Shown here piece by piece: positions 13,807-26,623 of a DNA stretch of 60,000 bases. The stretch is from Membranipora membranacea (Eukaryota; Bryozoa; Gymnolaemata; Cheilostomatida; Membraniporidae), in assembly GCA_914767715.1 (NCBI GenBank), contig OU612068.1, forward strand, positions 7,070,001 to 7,130,000, written 5' to 3'. Within the stretch, counting starts at the first letter, position 1, and each line of letters begins with the position of its first letter. The notes below the pieces were generated by a model, which was not told the DNA's origin, searched no databases, and saw only the letters and a list, made by a program, of their open reading frames with translations. The position numbers were made by a program, and so were the translations under genes.

Positions 13807-13812
13807 AATAAA
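13807..13812 (+). terminator. Polyadenylation signal of the F-box gene
   Basis: AATAAA about 380 bases after the stop codon (13423-13425), inside an A-rich stretch. It leaves about 260 bases before the stop codon of the converging IPO11 gene. Confidence 0.5.
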
Positions 13813-14075
13813 AAAAAATTAAAAAGCTGCGAGGTTCATTCATCATTCATTCATACAATTTGTCAGTTTTCACCCAATTTTTGCATAGCTAATAGAAAAA
13901 GATTATGTCTGCTGAAGCAAGGGTAGTTGATTAAGTCGTTAAAATTGCTTCTGAAGGAAAAAATTGTGTCATAGCTCAATACCGTAATATATTAGGATAT
14001 GTGAACAGACCATTATTTCACATGACAGCTATCTATGGGTATTACGAAGTAGAAGGATGCTGTCACGTATATCGA

Positions 14076-17000
14076 TCACGCCTGCATGTGAGGCTTCATA
14101 AACTCCTGTAATTGAGACGTTATATCGGGATCTATGTTAGCCATTAATTGCTGGAATGAGGCTTCTCCAACAAATGTTCTTAGCTCATTGAGTTTAGTCC
14201 ATACATAGCCGTCCAACCTCACACGGAATACAGGATCTTTAAATGACATCTGAAATGAGGGAAAAAGGAAAAAAAGATGATCAATATTAAATGTCTTAAA
14301 TGCTCCAATAGTACCAAGGGTATTTTTGGTGAATAGAAGGTTTATTTGCGTTGGATTTGTGTTGAAATGAGGAAAAATAAGTTAACACTGATTACTGAAC
14401 CAACATATATTTATCCTTATACTGTTCACACTATATCCTTATCTCACAGTAGACCAAGAACGAGGTATGGAATATAATATGTTTGTTGCTTCACCTCCAT
14501 ACAAGAGGAGAGCATAATGTGGTGTGTGTTGAAGATGTTTTCCACTCTATAATTGAGGAAATGATTGATGGATGAATTAATTGTATACAATATCTAAGCC
14601 AACACAACGTAAGCCATAGCAACATGGTGAACCGCAGTGACAAAGTTATATACCATGATTTGGCAGCATATTGATTGATTTCCTCAATGGACATAAATAC
14701 TATTCCATTGCGTGTGCTTGACTAGCTTAGTTTTTTATCCAACTGGTTTATCGGCATCCGACAGGACAACTTGTCATAATGTAACAGATAGGATCCATAT
14801 TATGTACAATGTCATATGTATTGTCATTTACAATGTCATCGGACAGGGCAGCCTTGTTACAATACAACACATAGAATCCATTTGTATGAGTGTAATTTTT
14901 AAGTAGGACCTTTCGTATGCTGCCAGTTAGCTAACATAGATGACCGAATTGATTTGAAATGTAGGCTATTTACATGATGGTAAATTATCTGATTTGAGTT
15001 TGTCTCTAACGTATAGATTAAGAGTAGGATTGTAGACATATATATTGTGTATACTGTATGTGATGGTACCGTCAGTATTTTGCCTCTCATATGCTGCAAT
15101 ATTCTACTCTTTGAAGAGTCGACTATAGTTGGTTACTCCAGGCATGGAAGGCAGTTGAGTGGACAGTGGAGAATTTAAAAAAAAACGTCCTTTGATGAAG
15201 GATGAGTTTCCACTAACGTCCTTGCCAACTGGACAAATATTTCGCAAATAGTCAATAACATCAATTACCTGTATCATAGGTATTTATTCCTCCATGAGGG
15301 GATAATTTACATTGGTATTTTGATGGTTTAGGTATTTCACTGGCACACCGGCTCTAGAACAAGTATTATTCAATATACTGTGTTTGGAGCCACCAGCAGT
15401 GTAATGGTGGCGAATTGATAACCGGGCTATTTGGATCTAACTTGTTCCAGGGCCACCCAGGATGTATCTAGATTATAGGTGAATGCACCAATTCTTTCAT
15501 GTCCCAGCACACTGTTTTGAATACCAGGGTACCCGGCTGCTGCTCCGCTTCATCAGGGTGTTTGGGATATTTGTCCCAAACTCCCTGGCTTCAATGTTTA
15601 ATCATTAGTAGTTAACTTTGATGCAAGGAAATAAAGTGAGCTCTAACTTAACGTGTCTTTGTGTTCGGAATCATCATATTAATGCTTCATCAATGATGAA
15701 TGATAATTTGTATTATATCTAGTGCAGAAGCTTTTGATGGACAATTATATACAAAGATTTTCTAGAAAGTCAAAAACGACACTGGTTGCTGTTAAACAAT
15801 TTGGTTTATACGTCTAAATTATAGTAGATCAGATTATGACTTGTGTGTATATTAGGTATGTTAATCTGTCTCAGAATATTCAAGTTGTTGGTGTAGAGGA
15901 GTTAGGTGGAAGGGGGGAGACAACAAACACTAAGATCTCCCTCTGAGATCAAATGCTGTTCTGCCGTATGTCCAAATGTTATCAGATTTCATAATGAGAG
16001 CTAGCATCAGATATTCACATTATACAACACTCCTCAATTATCTGTTATTGTTATAACAATACTGAACTATTTTTAACTTGATAGTAACTGGCCTCGAGTA
16101 CCCAATTTTAAACAAGTCCGAAATTAGTTATTATGATAAGAAATACCCTCTATTTCTCATCATAATATCTAATTTCGGTGTATTTCACATGATAGCTGTT
16201 TTGTTGCTGTATATGGGGCCCGTTGATTTTTCAGTAGGTGGAAGTGTGTGGTGTTAAATAAATCAACAACCCGGCTTATGAAAAGGTCATAAATATTCCT
16301 TTAATAACCGCAGGCCCTAAAACTAATAACATTTTGATGGATGAGTTATAAATACCTGGTGTTTTCTCTTCTCATGAGCAGAATCAAACTCCAAATCAGG
16401 TACCTTTTCAGCATCTGCAGGGTCCACAAGCACCGAACTACAAAAAATGTTATTCATTTGTGACTGTAAAGAACTTAATAGAAAGAGAGACAACTCTGCT
16501 GAATGAGATCAGCTAGCAATTTAAGCAGGGAGGGTGGGATATACCCACCCTCCCTGATTTAGGTTTTTTTTTTTGGCACAATTCAAATAAAATTTAAGGA
16601 TAAGCCAAAAGCAAGATTTTCCAGACAGCCACTTGCACCAGGGACTGAGTAGTCCCTGTATTATGAGTTTACCTGAACTTGAACAACAATGGCCATGATG
16701 TGGTTTGTTTTTGCGCTTACATTTTCTTAAACCAACGGTGAGAAGGTCACCTATTTATATTTATGTGCAGTGTGTTCCTCCAAGTAATATCAACGCTATC
16801 CTCTGATATCATTGCATTTCTAACTTACTCAGTTTGCAGGAGTTGTCCATCCTCTGTAACTTTTGAGCACACGTCATGCATAACTTGAACGCAAGCATTA
16901 ACCATCGGGTCTAGGCCTTCAACTGTGGCACTAAAAAGAGAAGCAATCTTGTTTGAGACCTGTTAAAGGTATTATGGTTAGTGCTAGATGTATTATATTC

Positions 17001-20000
17001 GGCAATAACTCAATAAGAAAACAAATGATGCTCTTTCATATTTTCTCTTCTGCTGTTACCTGTCTCCTTTTGTTTAAGTGGTGCTAAAGACAATTGCAAT
17101 CCCAATAAAACAGAAAATTATGAAGCAGCCAACTGGCTGACAAGATGTCAACCTCAGACCAAGGAATGAGCATTAGCAATTGCCACAAGTAAAATTCATC
17201 GAGCACAATATCTGTGCAAAAATCATTTACTAGGACTAGAATATAGCAGATACACACATGACATAAATAGTCTGTTAGGCACTTACCCAATACTTGTAGG
17301 TATGAGGTTAGAAATGGCCAGAGCACAAAGTTTTCTTCTCTCTGAGTAACTTATACAGTCCAACTTTTCAAACCAGATCTGTAGTATTTCTGTCAGCACT
17401 TCACCCTGCTACAATAAATAATGTGAACACCATAAATATCAAGGTGACCTTGTAAATCTGTGTAATAGCTTTAGATCCCATTGCGAATGTAAATTAAATT
17501 CGAGTGAAAGTAAATCGGACTTATTCAAGGATATCAGGCATTAATTGTACAGTAGAAAGACACGGCTTGGTAAAGCCATGGAGATGGGCACAACTTATTT
17601 CTGGGCTCCGCGCCTACAGTAGCATCTGATGGATGGATGGATTTTATTACTATCACTGACAGCATTATTAAAAGAAAAAATGAGTCGCGAAATACAGTGT
17701 AATTGCTGGAACTTTGAATCAGCTACTGCGCACACAGGGTCTCATCACCTCATTATTATTCAACTGTCAATTTTTTGTTAACTTATGATAAAAAATACAC
17801 CAAACCAAAACCACAATGGCAGCGTACCTGTTTGTTATTCTGTTGAGAGAAATCTGATATGTATGTGAGAAAAAGGCGGTAGTCCTCAAAAGTGACTCGA
17901 GATATAAGCGATAGATATAATGACATCACCATCGGATATGACTGATAAAGAGAGATATCAGACATTAATAGAATGGTTGTAGTTTTCTTCTCATAGTTAA
18001 GTTGCTGTACCATCTCCCTAATGCGTTCTAATCAAGTAATAACATATTCATGATAGTTGTCATTTTAAAACCTGGGTAAACCATCAGGACAACAAATCAG
18101 TAGTTTCTATTAGTTGAGATAAGCACATTTGTGTTGTTTTGTCAACTTTCACACACAAGATTTATCAAACAGAGATTTAGGCAACATTATTCTATCTGGC
18201 TTCCCGCTAAGGATACAGCCGGCTAGGTGAGAGTAAGTTAGAAATTCTATCTGGCTTCTCTTCTTGATCACAATCCTACATCACAGTTCAGATAGCAGCA
18301 TGCTCTCTCATTATTCCTGAGTTCATTCACGAGTTGATTGAGGAGGTATTTATTACAATTTATTCATTGCTGCTAGCATGTGCAACCTAAAATCTTATGC
18401 TTTAATAGCAGCTAAAGCGAGCAGTCCTTGGGAGCTACCATTCTCACACTTCTTACATGAAACAAGAAACATTATTGCAATGTCCATAAACTAGAAAACC
18501 TCAAGTTAGGTTAGCTATGGTTAATATTTATATCATTAGGACGTTGCCATGTAATTGATAAGTAACCTACCTCTCCATCCAGAATAGAGGGTATGATCCA
18601 TGTGGTGATCAGTTTTTTGAACATTTGAGAGGCTTGAGCAGAAAAGAGTTGGAAAAAGACTTCCACTGTCTTCAAAGAAAAACAGAACATGCCGTCAACA
18701 TTACCAACAGAAATTAAATACACACATAAACCAGGGCAACCATCATCAATAAAACATATAGAATCATGAACCAGAAGAGAACAATATAATTTATATACTC
18801 CTATCATAGGGATTTTAGGATATAAATACCTTCATGACGAGCACAAGTCCTTCGGACTTGATATCTGTGACGAGACTGCAAAAGCATTCTACAAGCATGT
18901 TACCGTATGTCTACAAAGAAATAGCAATGAAGTAGAAAATAGTCAAGTGAAATCTGGATGATACAGACAGACCCTCCATGTCGATCTAACAATAAAATTA
19001 TTACAATGACAGGCAGAAAAATTCTGTATCTCCAAATGACTTGCTTGCAAAATCAGTACTGCCGGTAATCTAGAACTCAAGAGCTGGTGTATAAAAAACA
19101 CATGGACCCAACAAAACTGATGCACTATAGAGTGACAGGTAATATTATACCTACAGTCAATCAATTACATCATGGCCAACTTTCATCATGACAGACCAAA
19201 TGAAACTCTTTCAGGTGTGTTTTCAGTCTTCATTGGGTCTAGTAAGACATCAGTGTCTTACCGAGATAAGCTTTTCACCAGCCAGTAGAGTATAAGCTTC
19301 GATTATCTTCAGACATATCCTCAGATTCTCTGTACTCATATCTATAATTATCATGATGACAATAAAATGCTCCCCTATGACCACAGCGTGTTACAGTCAG
19401 GCAGTTACTTATGATTAAGTTGAGTCAGATTTGCATGGTAAAAGAATTCAATGCTCTGCTTGGCATGAGTTATTGATATTGGAACAGGTGCCTCCCATAA
19501 GGGAAGGTTACTCTCAGTCTCTGCATTATGATGTCACAGTGAACAGGAGTGCTTGTTTCTTGTATTGCCCATCCTGTTCACTGTGACATCACAATTGCAT
19601 CACATCATGAAAGTTACTCACCGATTATTGCAGGTAGAGCAGTGAAAAGCTCAAATATTCCCTGACTTAGTTCTACACCGTGATATAATACAGCCTTCCA
19701 CAGAGCCAGGCCGTCCTCCAGTAGGTATATATGAGCGTCCTGATTCATATCAGTACTGAGCTGTATGACTGGTACTACTATAGAGTTCATCTGTGAGCTC
19801 TTAGCTCCTAAACCCTGTAATACATTATAAAAAAAAATTCACTTTTAAAATCATTATCACAAGGGATTAATGTGCTGGCCAACCTCCGAGCGATATCCAT
19901 GAACTTGAATATTAATGAAGTTCCACAACAGACAGCTCCAAAATTGCACAATGAATAACATGGAATTAGGGAACCCTGGCTACTAATTGCTGACTTCCTT

Positions 20001-23000
20001 TCTCATTACATTATCTTTAAACATATATAAGATAGTACTCTGAGCCCCCCCCCCCCCAGACTCTTGCCCTCCCCCCCCCGTCCGCCGCATTATAAAATCA
20101 CACAAAAGGTTTTTGGAATCTAGAACTAATTAGTTAGTATGTATGTCATGATTACTTATTCTGTGCGTATTTTCTCGAGACGGATAACACAATTACCTGT
20201 ACTAGATTAGCGAGAGTAGTTACTATTGCACATCTGAGCAGATGATGGCCGTCTGATTGCTGCCACAGTAAGGGGAGATAATGTATAAGTGTCTGACAGT
20301 GTGGTGCTATGTGTGTACCGGCTCTCTCTATCAGGAAAGACATCACATGTAACACTTGCATCTGTAGAGTAAGACGACAAGTTTGAATGGCATCTTCTGA
20401 GACTCAACTTAATTTTTGTTTGCACAGAATATATGATTTGCATCTGAATCATTCCCTTGAATTGGTCCTTTTTATAAATGTTATTTAATTCCCTGATTTC
20501 TTTTTATTTTTACCATTTGCATGAATCATCTTTCAAATTTGGTGTTAGAAAGAAGAGACAATTACCTGAGCTCAAATTTGAGCCTATTTTTGAGCTGTTC
20601 TTTCTCAATATGGGTACCATTTAGCACACAGCATAGGAAACTGGTTTCAAAATGGTATTATCTAGAGCATCGTGTATTGTATAACACAAACTCTTTCAGA
20701 TTCAGCATCAGCAATATTTAAAACTTTATAAACCAAGCTTTTCAAATAATTAGGGGTTTTAAAGCTGATCAATCTCAATGTTTGTCAACAAATCAGGCAG
20801 AAATTGATACAAATGAGCATCCATAGACTAAACTGTATTCTCAAACCATGCCCTCATGATTTTTCAATGGTGAAGCCACTGCATCAAAAAGAATTTTTTC
20901 CCTAAGATGAACACATTTTGAGATGAATACCATCACAGTCATACCCTGAGTGGGGGACAAAACCCTTACTTTAGAGTCACAGGACTCCACGTTAGTTAGT
21001 AACTTGAATAAAAGATGAAAGCTTGGCTCCATATAAGGTGAAAACTGATCGTAGTTAAACTCAAAATCATCCACAGCTACAATAAAAAAAGTGAGCATCA
21101 TTATTTTCATTGTTGACATTGGATTTCATTTCAAGAGCTAATGAGCAGAAGTCTATCCCATAAAGGTTTCAATGCATGGGATCAGTCGCGAGGTGCGTGC
21201 CATCACGTTGTTCCAACAAAGTGCTGAAACATTGACACTACATAATTATGGCGATGAGTACCAGATACATCAGTTTAATGGCTAGCAAATTAAATACAAA
21301 CAAGACACAAGTCCACTGAATTCGATCATATATATATATATATATATATATTGCATTATATGTTATATCATTAATATAACATACGATGTTATATACACAA
21401 AACCCTTACCAGCCTTGAGAGTGAGAGCAGACTCCATCCTCACCACCACGTCCTCCTGCTCGTCCAGTAGCCCGAGTATAGCAGAGTATACCACAGGTCG
21501 AGCTGATACTGATAGCTTCACAGTAACCCAGTTACCTATCAACCATATCACACGCCTCTTTATCACTCTGTAACTGTACACAAGAAAACAACATTTTATC
21601 AACTACAGAAAACTCAATAATGAATGGGTTATGTATCTACATAAGCATAAGTATATTCTCATTTATGAGGCATAAATCTAAAAGTGCATGATAACCGGAA
21701 CACTAGCCTGCATAGAATCGACATGTATCATTACTCGGAGGTCAGCAAAACAGCCTACACTATAGGGAGATTTAGATTCCAAAGATGCAGGACATCATAC
21801 CTACATGTACTCAAGTTCAGAAGCCAATATCAGATATGTCAATTTCTGATTTTGAACTTGGTCAATATTTAAAGTATATCCTCCCTTGCAGTCATGCAAT
21901 CCATCCCTGGTGGGTATGCAATATAGGCAAGCTATCATTAAGCGATTTTCTTAAAAAATTATTTTTCAAAACAACAAAGGCTGTTAGTGAGCAAAACTTG
22001 GAGCTGTTATTTTTTACTTCAATGTGCTACTTTGGAGTCGTGTCCTTCAATCTCATTGTTACTTACTTTGGGTGGTTGATCTTGAGCTCGTTTACTAGTT
22101 TATTGCTCAGCCAACTATCAAAATCAACATCATCGTAGATGTCATATGCGGCAAGTCCAACAGCATTGTATACTACAGAGTAAAGAAGATTGGGTTTTCA
22201 TCAGAGAAATTACTTTCATAGTAACAATAATCACATATTCACAGATTGGGGGAAATCTGTGATACTGTATCATGAAATAGTGGGCAAGGGTTGTAAGTCT
22301 GGTTTCAGAGTCGCGGAAAATCTGTTTCATAGTCGGCATTTCTGCATTTTCCAGAACCCAGTTGTCAGCTATTGATACCAATTCTTAATATTAGATTTTA
22401 ATATGATATCTTAAACAGTTTCCTAATTAAGTGGGACAATAGAGTGCAGGTATACTACCTATTTAGTCTTTAAAACACAAAAAAAATAGATAAGTCCATG
22501 ATAAGATAACTCACATGCCTCCTTATTGAGAAGAGAGGACATGTCTCCTGGGTCACATGGTGAATTGTCTGATTGCTGCATCATATCTAGTAACACAGGT
22601 GTTATCACTGGCCTGTACTCTTTGAATAATGTCACATACAACGTCTCAACACAGGCCTAAAACAAGGGAGCAATGACGGTGAAGGGTGTTTTAAGAGCTC
22701 AAAGACCATTCTGGAATCTTCAATATGGTTACAATTTTAGTTTCAGAATACATTGGAGAAATTTAGTTCTTTGCTGTACTGTATGTTTTATGTATTATTC
22801 AACCAAATTCATAAAGTTTGCGATATTGTTGTTGCCAAGCATTGTAAAGATAATTTTATACGAACATATATTATACATATATCACTAGATATAAATGTAC
22901 ACGTATATATATTATTGATTTTTCATTTTATAGACTTACCTTCATGCTATACTTGTATGAGTCGCCACCTTCTTCATTTACTGAAATGAGAGCACATCAG

Positions 23001-26000
23001 AATTCATCAAAACATCCTCATTCATCATGTTTGGTCGATAATGTCATTTGAAGTACAGCAATTATTTTAAATAGATGTTAAATACAAGCTTCAAATTTCA
23101 TCACAATATAGTGATATATCAATATTTCATATTTGCTGTCAACATCATTACAATATTTTTGGAAGAATCATCAAATTATAATCTTGAATACTGCATTCAT
23201 GGGATATGAGGGTACGGTCCTTTTCAAGGTATTAATGTTATCTCACTATGAGCACATCAAATACAGTCTTATCGTATGAAACTTATAGCTAATAATAATA
23301 CGATTATGAATGTATATCAGTGCACACATACAATATATGCATTACATAAACATACACACATACAATTATACAATACAGTAAATTATACATACAATATTCC
23401 TCTGGATCACATTCCCATATCTCCAGATCTTGAGGTGACAAAGGTAGAAATATGTACACTAAAACCTTCAAAATCCTCACTAGAGTGTCTGTAGTCATCT
23501 GAGATCTGATAATGTTATAAGCTGTAATAGCTACTTTATTATTCTCATCTGAAATAAGAAGACTCGAAAATTATACAGCATTTAAAAATTGGAAGCTTCT
23601 ATCAATCAACGGTTTCTGATAGTGGCCATATAGGTATATTGACTGGTGGTGAAGGACTTTTTTCAAGCCAAACACATTGCCAGCAAGTCATTCTCACCAA
23701 GCAATACTGATAGAAGTTGTGATGTGATCGAGAGTAATTGTTTTTGAGCTCACCATCAGATTTAAGTGTCGGTGGTTTGTAGGCTGTATTCTTTAGTATA
23801 TCCTTCATCAAATTGAGCAGATTGACGTTGAATCGTTCAAAGTTAACCAGCAGTCCATCATCCGTAAAACAGAACTTACATATCATCTCTAATGATGACG
23901 TAATGTAATCTACATACAGCTCTGCATGGTACATTATCATGTCTAAAAGCTAAAGATAAATTATCATAAATTTTAAATATATTTCATATGGGGAACTATA
24001 CATACAGCAAGGTCTGTGAGCACTGCAGCGTGGCTTGTTGCACGGTTGTCATTTTCTATCACTTTAGCCATAGTGGTGAAGGCATGACACTGACTGGTTT
24101 TTTCCTTATCTCATGGACAACCAAGATGAATTTTTCAAAAACAAATCTAGACTAGACTAAAAGTGACTAGCTGTAGCCTATGTTGACTCTAAGTCAGATA
24201 TTCACTTACTATTTTAGAATAAAGAATGAGCATCTTGTTCCACATTTCACTCATTGTAGTCAAAGTTGGGAGCTTCTTCCCTACAAATAAAACGAAGAGT
24301 GCTTTATGTACGCATTTTGCAACCTGTTAATTGTTGAAAATCAAAATAAAGACTGCTTTTCATGTGTCTCTGAGGTGTGAAATCAGTGCTATCACCCTTA
24401 ATTTTGTTTGCACGAGTTGAAATTTTGTTGTGAATATAAGGATTACATTATAAATTTCACTAACCTGCCTCGACCATATTGTTGATTCCATAAAATATTT
24501 GCTGTATAAAAGTCCTGACAGAATCATGATCCCTTGGATCTTTAAAACCATAGACCACCAGCTTCCTTAGAACTACAATAAATAGAAAATTAAAAGCCCG
24601 GTACCATCAAAGTCTGTATCAGTTGATCAAAGTCTATATTACATTGGAGGATTTGAGGTTTAAGGGACCAGCAGATTTGGTCCTCATACTGAACAAGACA
24701 AAAACCTTAACTCCTACATTAGATAAGCAAGTTTCCCACGGAGCAACGATTATCTCAAAATTCTCTGACAGCGCTCAAAATCAATACACATTGAAGTGAC
24801 TGTTCACATTATGATTATTATTGTCTGATTAGTATTGTCAGCGCAGCATAAAAGGGGCACAGTCACGTTAGGTTAGCATTTAAATTTCACATAACTTCAT
24901 TATTATGATCAGACCTTTCAGGGTGAGATGCGCATACCCTAGCATCATATGTGCATTCTCGACTTGATTCTGTCCCAGATACTCATCAAACCTTGACATC
25001 TGAGTATTCCACAGATTCAGCACAAAGTCAAATATGTTGTGAGTGAGCTTAAACAAAGGAGTTTAACATTTAAAATGATCAACTTTGAACATCACGGGAA
25101 AATGTGAATAAGGAAAATATTGATTGGATTGATATTGCATTCAGTATCATTAATGATAAAATCAAATGCTCACATACATATAGAAAGCTCAGATGGGGAG
25201 CATTGAGATTGTATCATTAAGCAATGCAAAATGTGTAATTGTTCCTATTGAATTTTGACCCTACCATATTTTAAAATATCGTTCGGCTTGCAACTCAAAG
25301 ATAAAACTTGCAAATGCAATGAGTAAAACGTAAAGCCAGATCGAGTTAAGTCGAAGTCTTCATCGCGGAGAGAGCTTCCCCTCTAAAGTACAGGTGCTGA
25401 GGCCCATGGTACTCAAGCTGCACCCAATACCCTTGCCACTGGATTTACAGCTGCTCTTTATATCGAAGACCTACCTTTGAATCAAGCACAATTTATCAAA
25501 TAGTCAGCTGACTAACCTCTTCAAACACCTTCCTATCGTGAGCTAGCCTCTTTGATGACAGGCCTTTGATGACTTGATAAAAACTGAGCAAAACTCTCTG
25601 CTGTTTGAGCTCATCATTAACTGTAGTGATAGCGTCGATCAGTGCAGGCAGCAGTTCAGGCCACTGTCTAGGGCAATCCAGTCTGGCTACTTTCCCAATA
25701 AGTACCGCTAGCTGCATAGCCAACTGTAACACATATTATATGACAGCCTCCAGATATTGACTATATTATGGCGTTTGCAGGTGAAACACAGAATTAGAAG
25801 ATAATAATTTACCAAAACTAAAGTTATTAAATAAGTTATTCATCTGATCAATAATTAAATAACTAGGGTTATTGTTTGGAGAGCATTGAATAAGTTATTC
25901 ACCTGATTCACTGGTTCATGGAAATTTAGGAGAAGCATAGACTTCAGTCCTTTCTTTTCCTCTTCCTTGAGAGCCCTGAACGAAAAAGCAAATACAATAT

Positions 26001-26623
26001 CCAGTCCAATATCAGAATACAAAAAAGCAAATGCTTACCCAATGGTGGTTACAAGCAGTATGTACTCAAACAATAATTATGGCAGAAGACTGCAGTTACT
26101 CAGTTTTGTCTAGCCTATGGTCATAGTTACTCATAGTCACTTACCCTTGAGCATGTCTTCTCCAGTAGCGATCTACACCATTCTTCAAATATAAAATCGC
26201 CATCCATCTTGCATTGTGATCTATTTCCTTATCAGAGAAGATTTTCTGAAATCAACAAAAAAAAATGAAGACTTAAAACCTATAAGACATACAATGCAAA
26301 AAGGCACATTCTTGTCATATCTTGGCTCAATTTTATTCAATGTTTCAGACTGGGCAATTCGTAGCTGCATGAGATCAGTCATACTTCACAACTAGGATAA
26401 GGATAAAATTCGTAGCACAAAGCTTATTCCGACTGAAAACATGCTTGGTTCTTTATCTGCACATATTGATAGATAAATTAATCATCACCATAAGCACAGT
26501 GTAAAAGCCCTCCTCTTTTTCCCAACTTTGAAGCTGCTGCTCTGCTGGCTTAAGAATCTCTCCATTTTGACTAGATGCTCTTTGTAAGACGTCAAGCACT
26601 ATAGCAGTAGCGTTGTTGTCCAT
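14076..26623 (-). CDS. IPO11: Importin-11 (nuclear import receptor, 25 exons)
   Basis: Exons on the minus strand: 26489-26623, 26145-26245, 25903-25975, 25517-25723, 24915-25047, 24465-24572, 24210-24280, 24006-24089, 23754-23949, 23393-23548, 22940-22980, 22515-22656, 22067-22172, 21410-21573, 20970-21076, 20197-20361, 19622-19814, 19262-19341, 18830-18910, 18571-18669, 17828-18013, 17287-17408, 16829-16930, 16356-16437, 14076-14249. All phases agree: 3108 nt, 1035 aa (human 975). Importin-11 is a karyopherin-beta HEAT-repeat receptor that carries UbcM2-type E2 enzymes and other cargo into the nucleus and releases them on RanGTP. Diagnostic segments: the importin-beta N-terminal region LKPAEQQLQSWEKEEGFYTV; DHNARWMAILYLKNGVDRYW; LIGKVARLDCPRQWPELLPA; YNAVGLAAYDIYDDVDFDSW; VIWLIGNWVTVKL; LLRCAIVTTLANLVQ; VIQLSTDMNQDAHIYLLEDG; and a C-terminal QLQEF. 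The start ATG matches the family N-terminus. Exons 24006-24089 and 24210-24280 are the least conserved and rest partly on phase. Confidence 0.95.
14250..16355. other. Largest IPO11 intron (about 2.1 kb)
   Basis: It separates the last two IPO11 coding exons. I found no missed exon: open frames near 14491-15099 show no family similarity and no paired splice sites. The intron contains one of three related short palindromes (15554-15587). Confidence 0.5.
15554..15587. repeat. Short palindromic element, CAGGG family copy 1
   Basis: CAGGGTGTTTGGGA and TCCCAAACTCCCTG flank a six-base loop; the 14-base arms pair with one mismatch. It has the same termini as the palindromes at 16526-16556 and 57732-57757. 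Confidence 0.7.
16526..16556. repeat. Short palindromic element, CAGGG family copy 2
   Basis: Arms CAGGGAGGGTGGG and CCCACCCTCCCTG are exact reverse complements around the loop ATATA. It lies in an IPO11 intron. The outer CAGGGAG/CTCCCTG ends match the other two copies while the inner bases differ. Confidence 0.75.
19529..19591. repeat. Perfect 20-bp stem hairpin in an IPO11 intron
   Basis: Arms 19529-19548 (TGATGTCACAGTGAACAGGA) and 19572-19591 are exact reverse complements around a 23-base loop. The size would suit a small-RNA precursor, but perfect pairing with no bulge is just as typical of a young foldback insertion. I call only the hairpin. Confidence 0.7.
20045..20079. repeat. Cytosine-rich low-complexity tract
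   Basis: Two runs of C, about 13 and 10 bases, separated by AGACTCTTGCCCT, in an IPO11 intron. Such tracts are polymorphic and prone to assembly error, so their length should not be trusted. Confidence 0.8.
21328..21351. repeat. (AT)n microsatellite
   Basis: About twelve AT units in the IPO11 intron between exons 21410-21573 and 20970-21076. No other content was seen beside it. Confidence 0.85.

Noticed and set aside
17827-18020. IPO11 exon beginning at an acceptor four bases further upstream (TTAG before GGAG)
   Set aside because: That acceptor would shift the frame relative to exon 18571-18669; the GGGAG acceptor immediately before ATG keeps phase 0.
22142-22381. 79-codon minus-strand open frame between two IPO11 exons
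   Set aside because: The flanking IPO11 exons (22515-22656 and 22067-22172) join directly in phase at a point where the family has no insertion (KEA-L-YNAVG), so this stretch is intronic. The opposite strand is open too.
23273-23400. CRISPR-like or tandem array in the ATACA-rich stretch
   Set aside because: Only AT-rich dinucleotide-type sequence; no repeat-spacer regularity, and the genome is eukaryotic.
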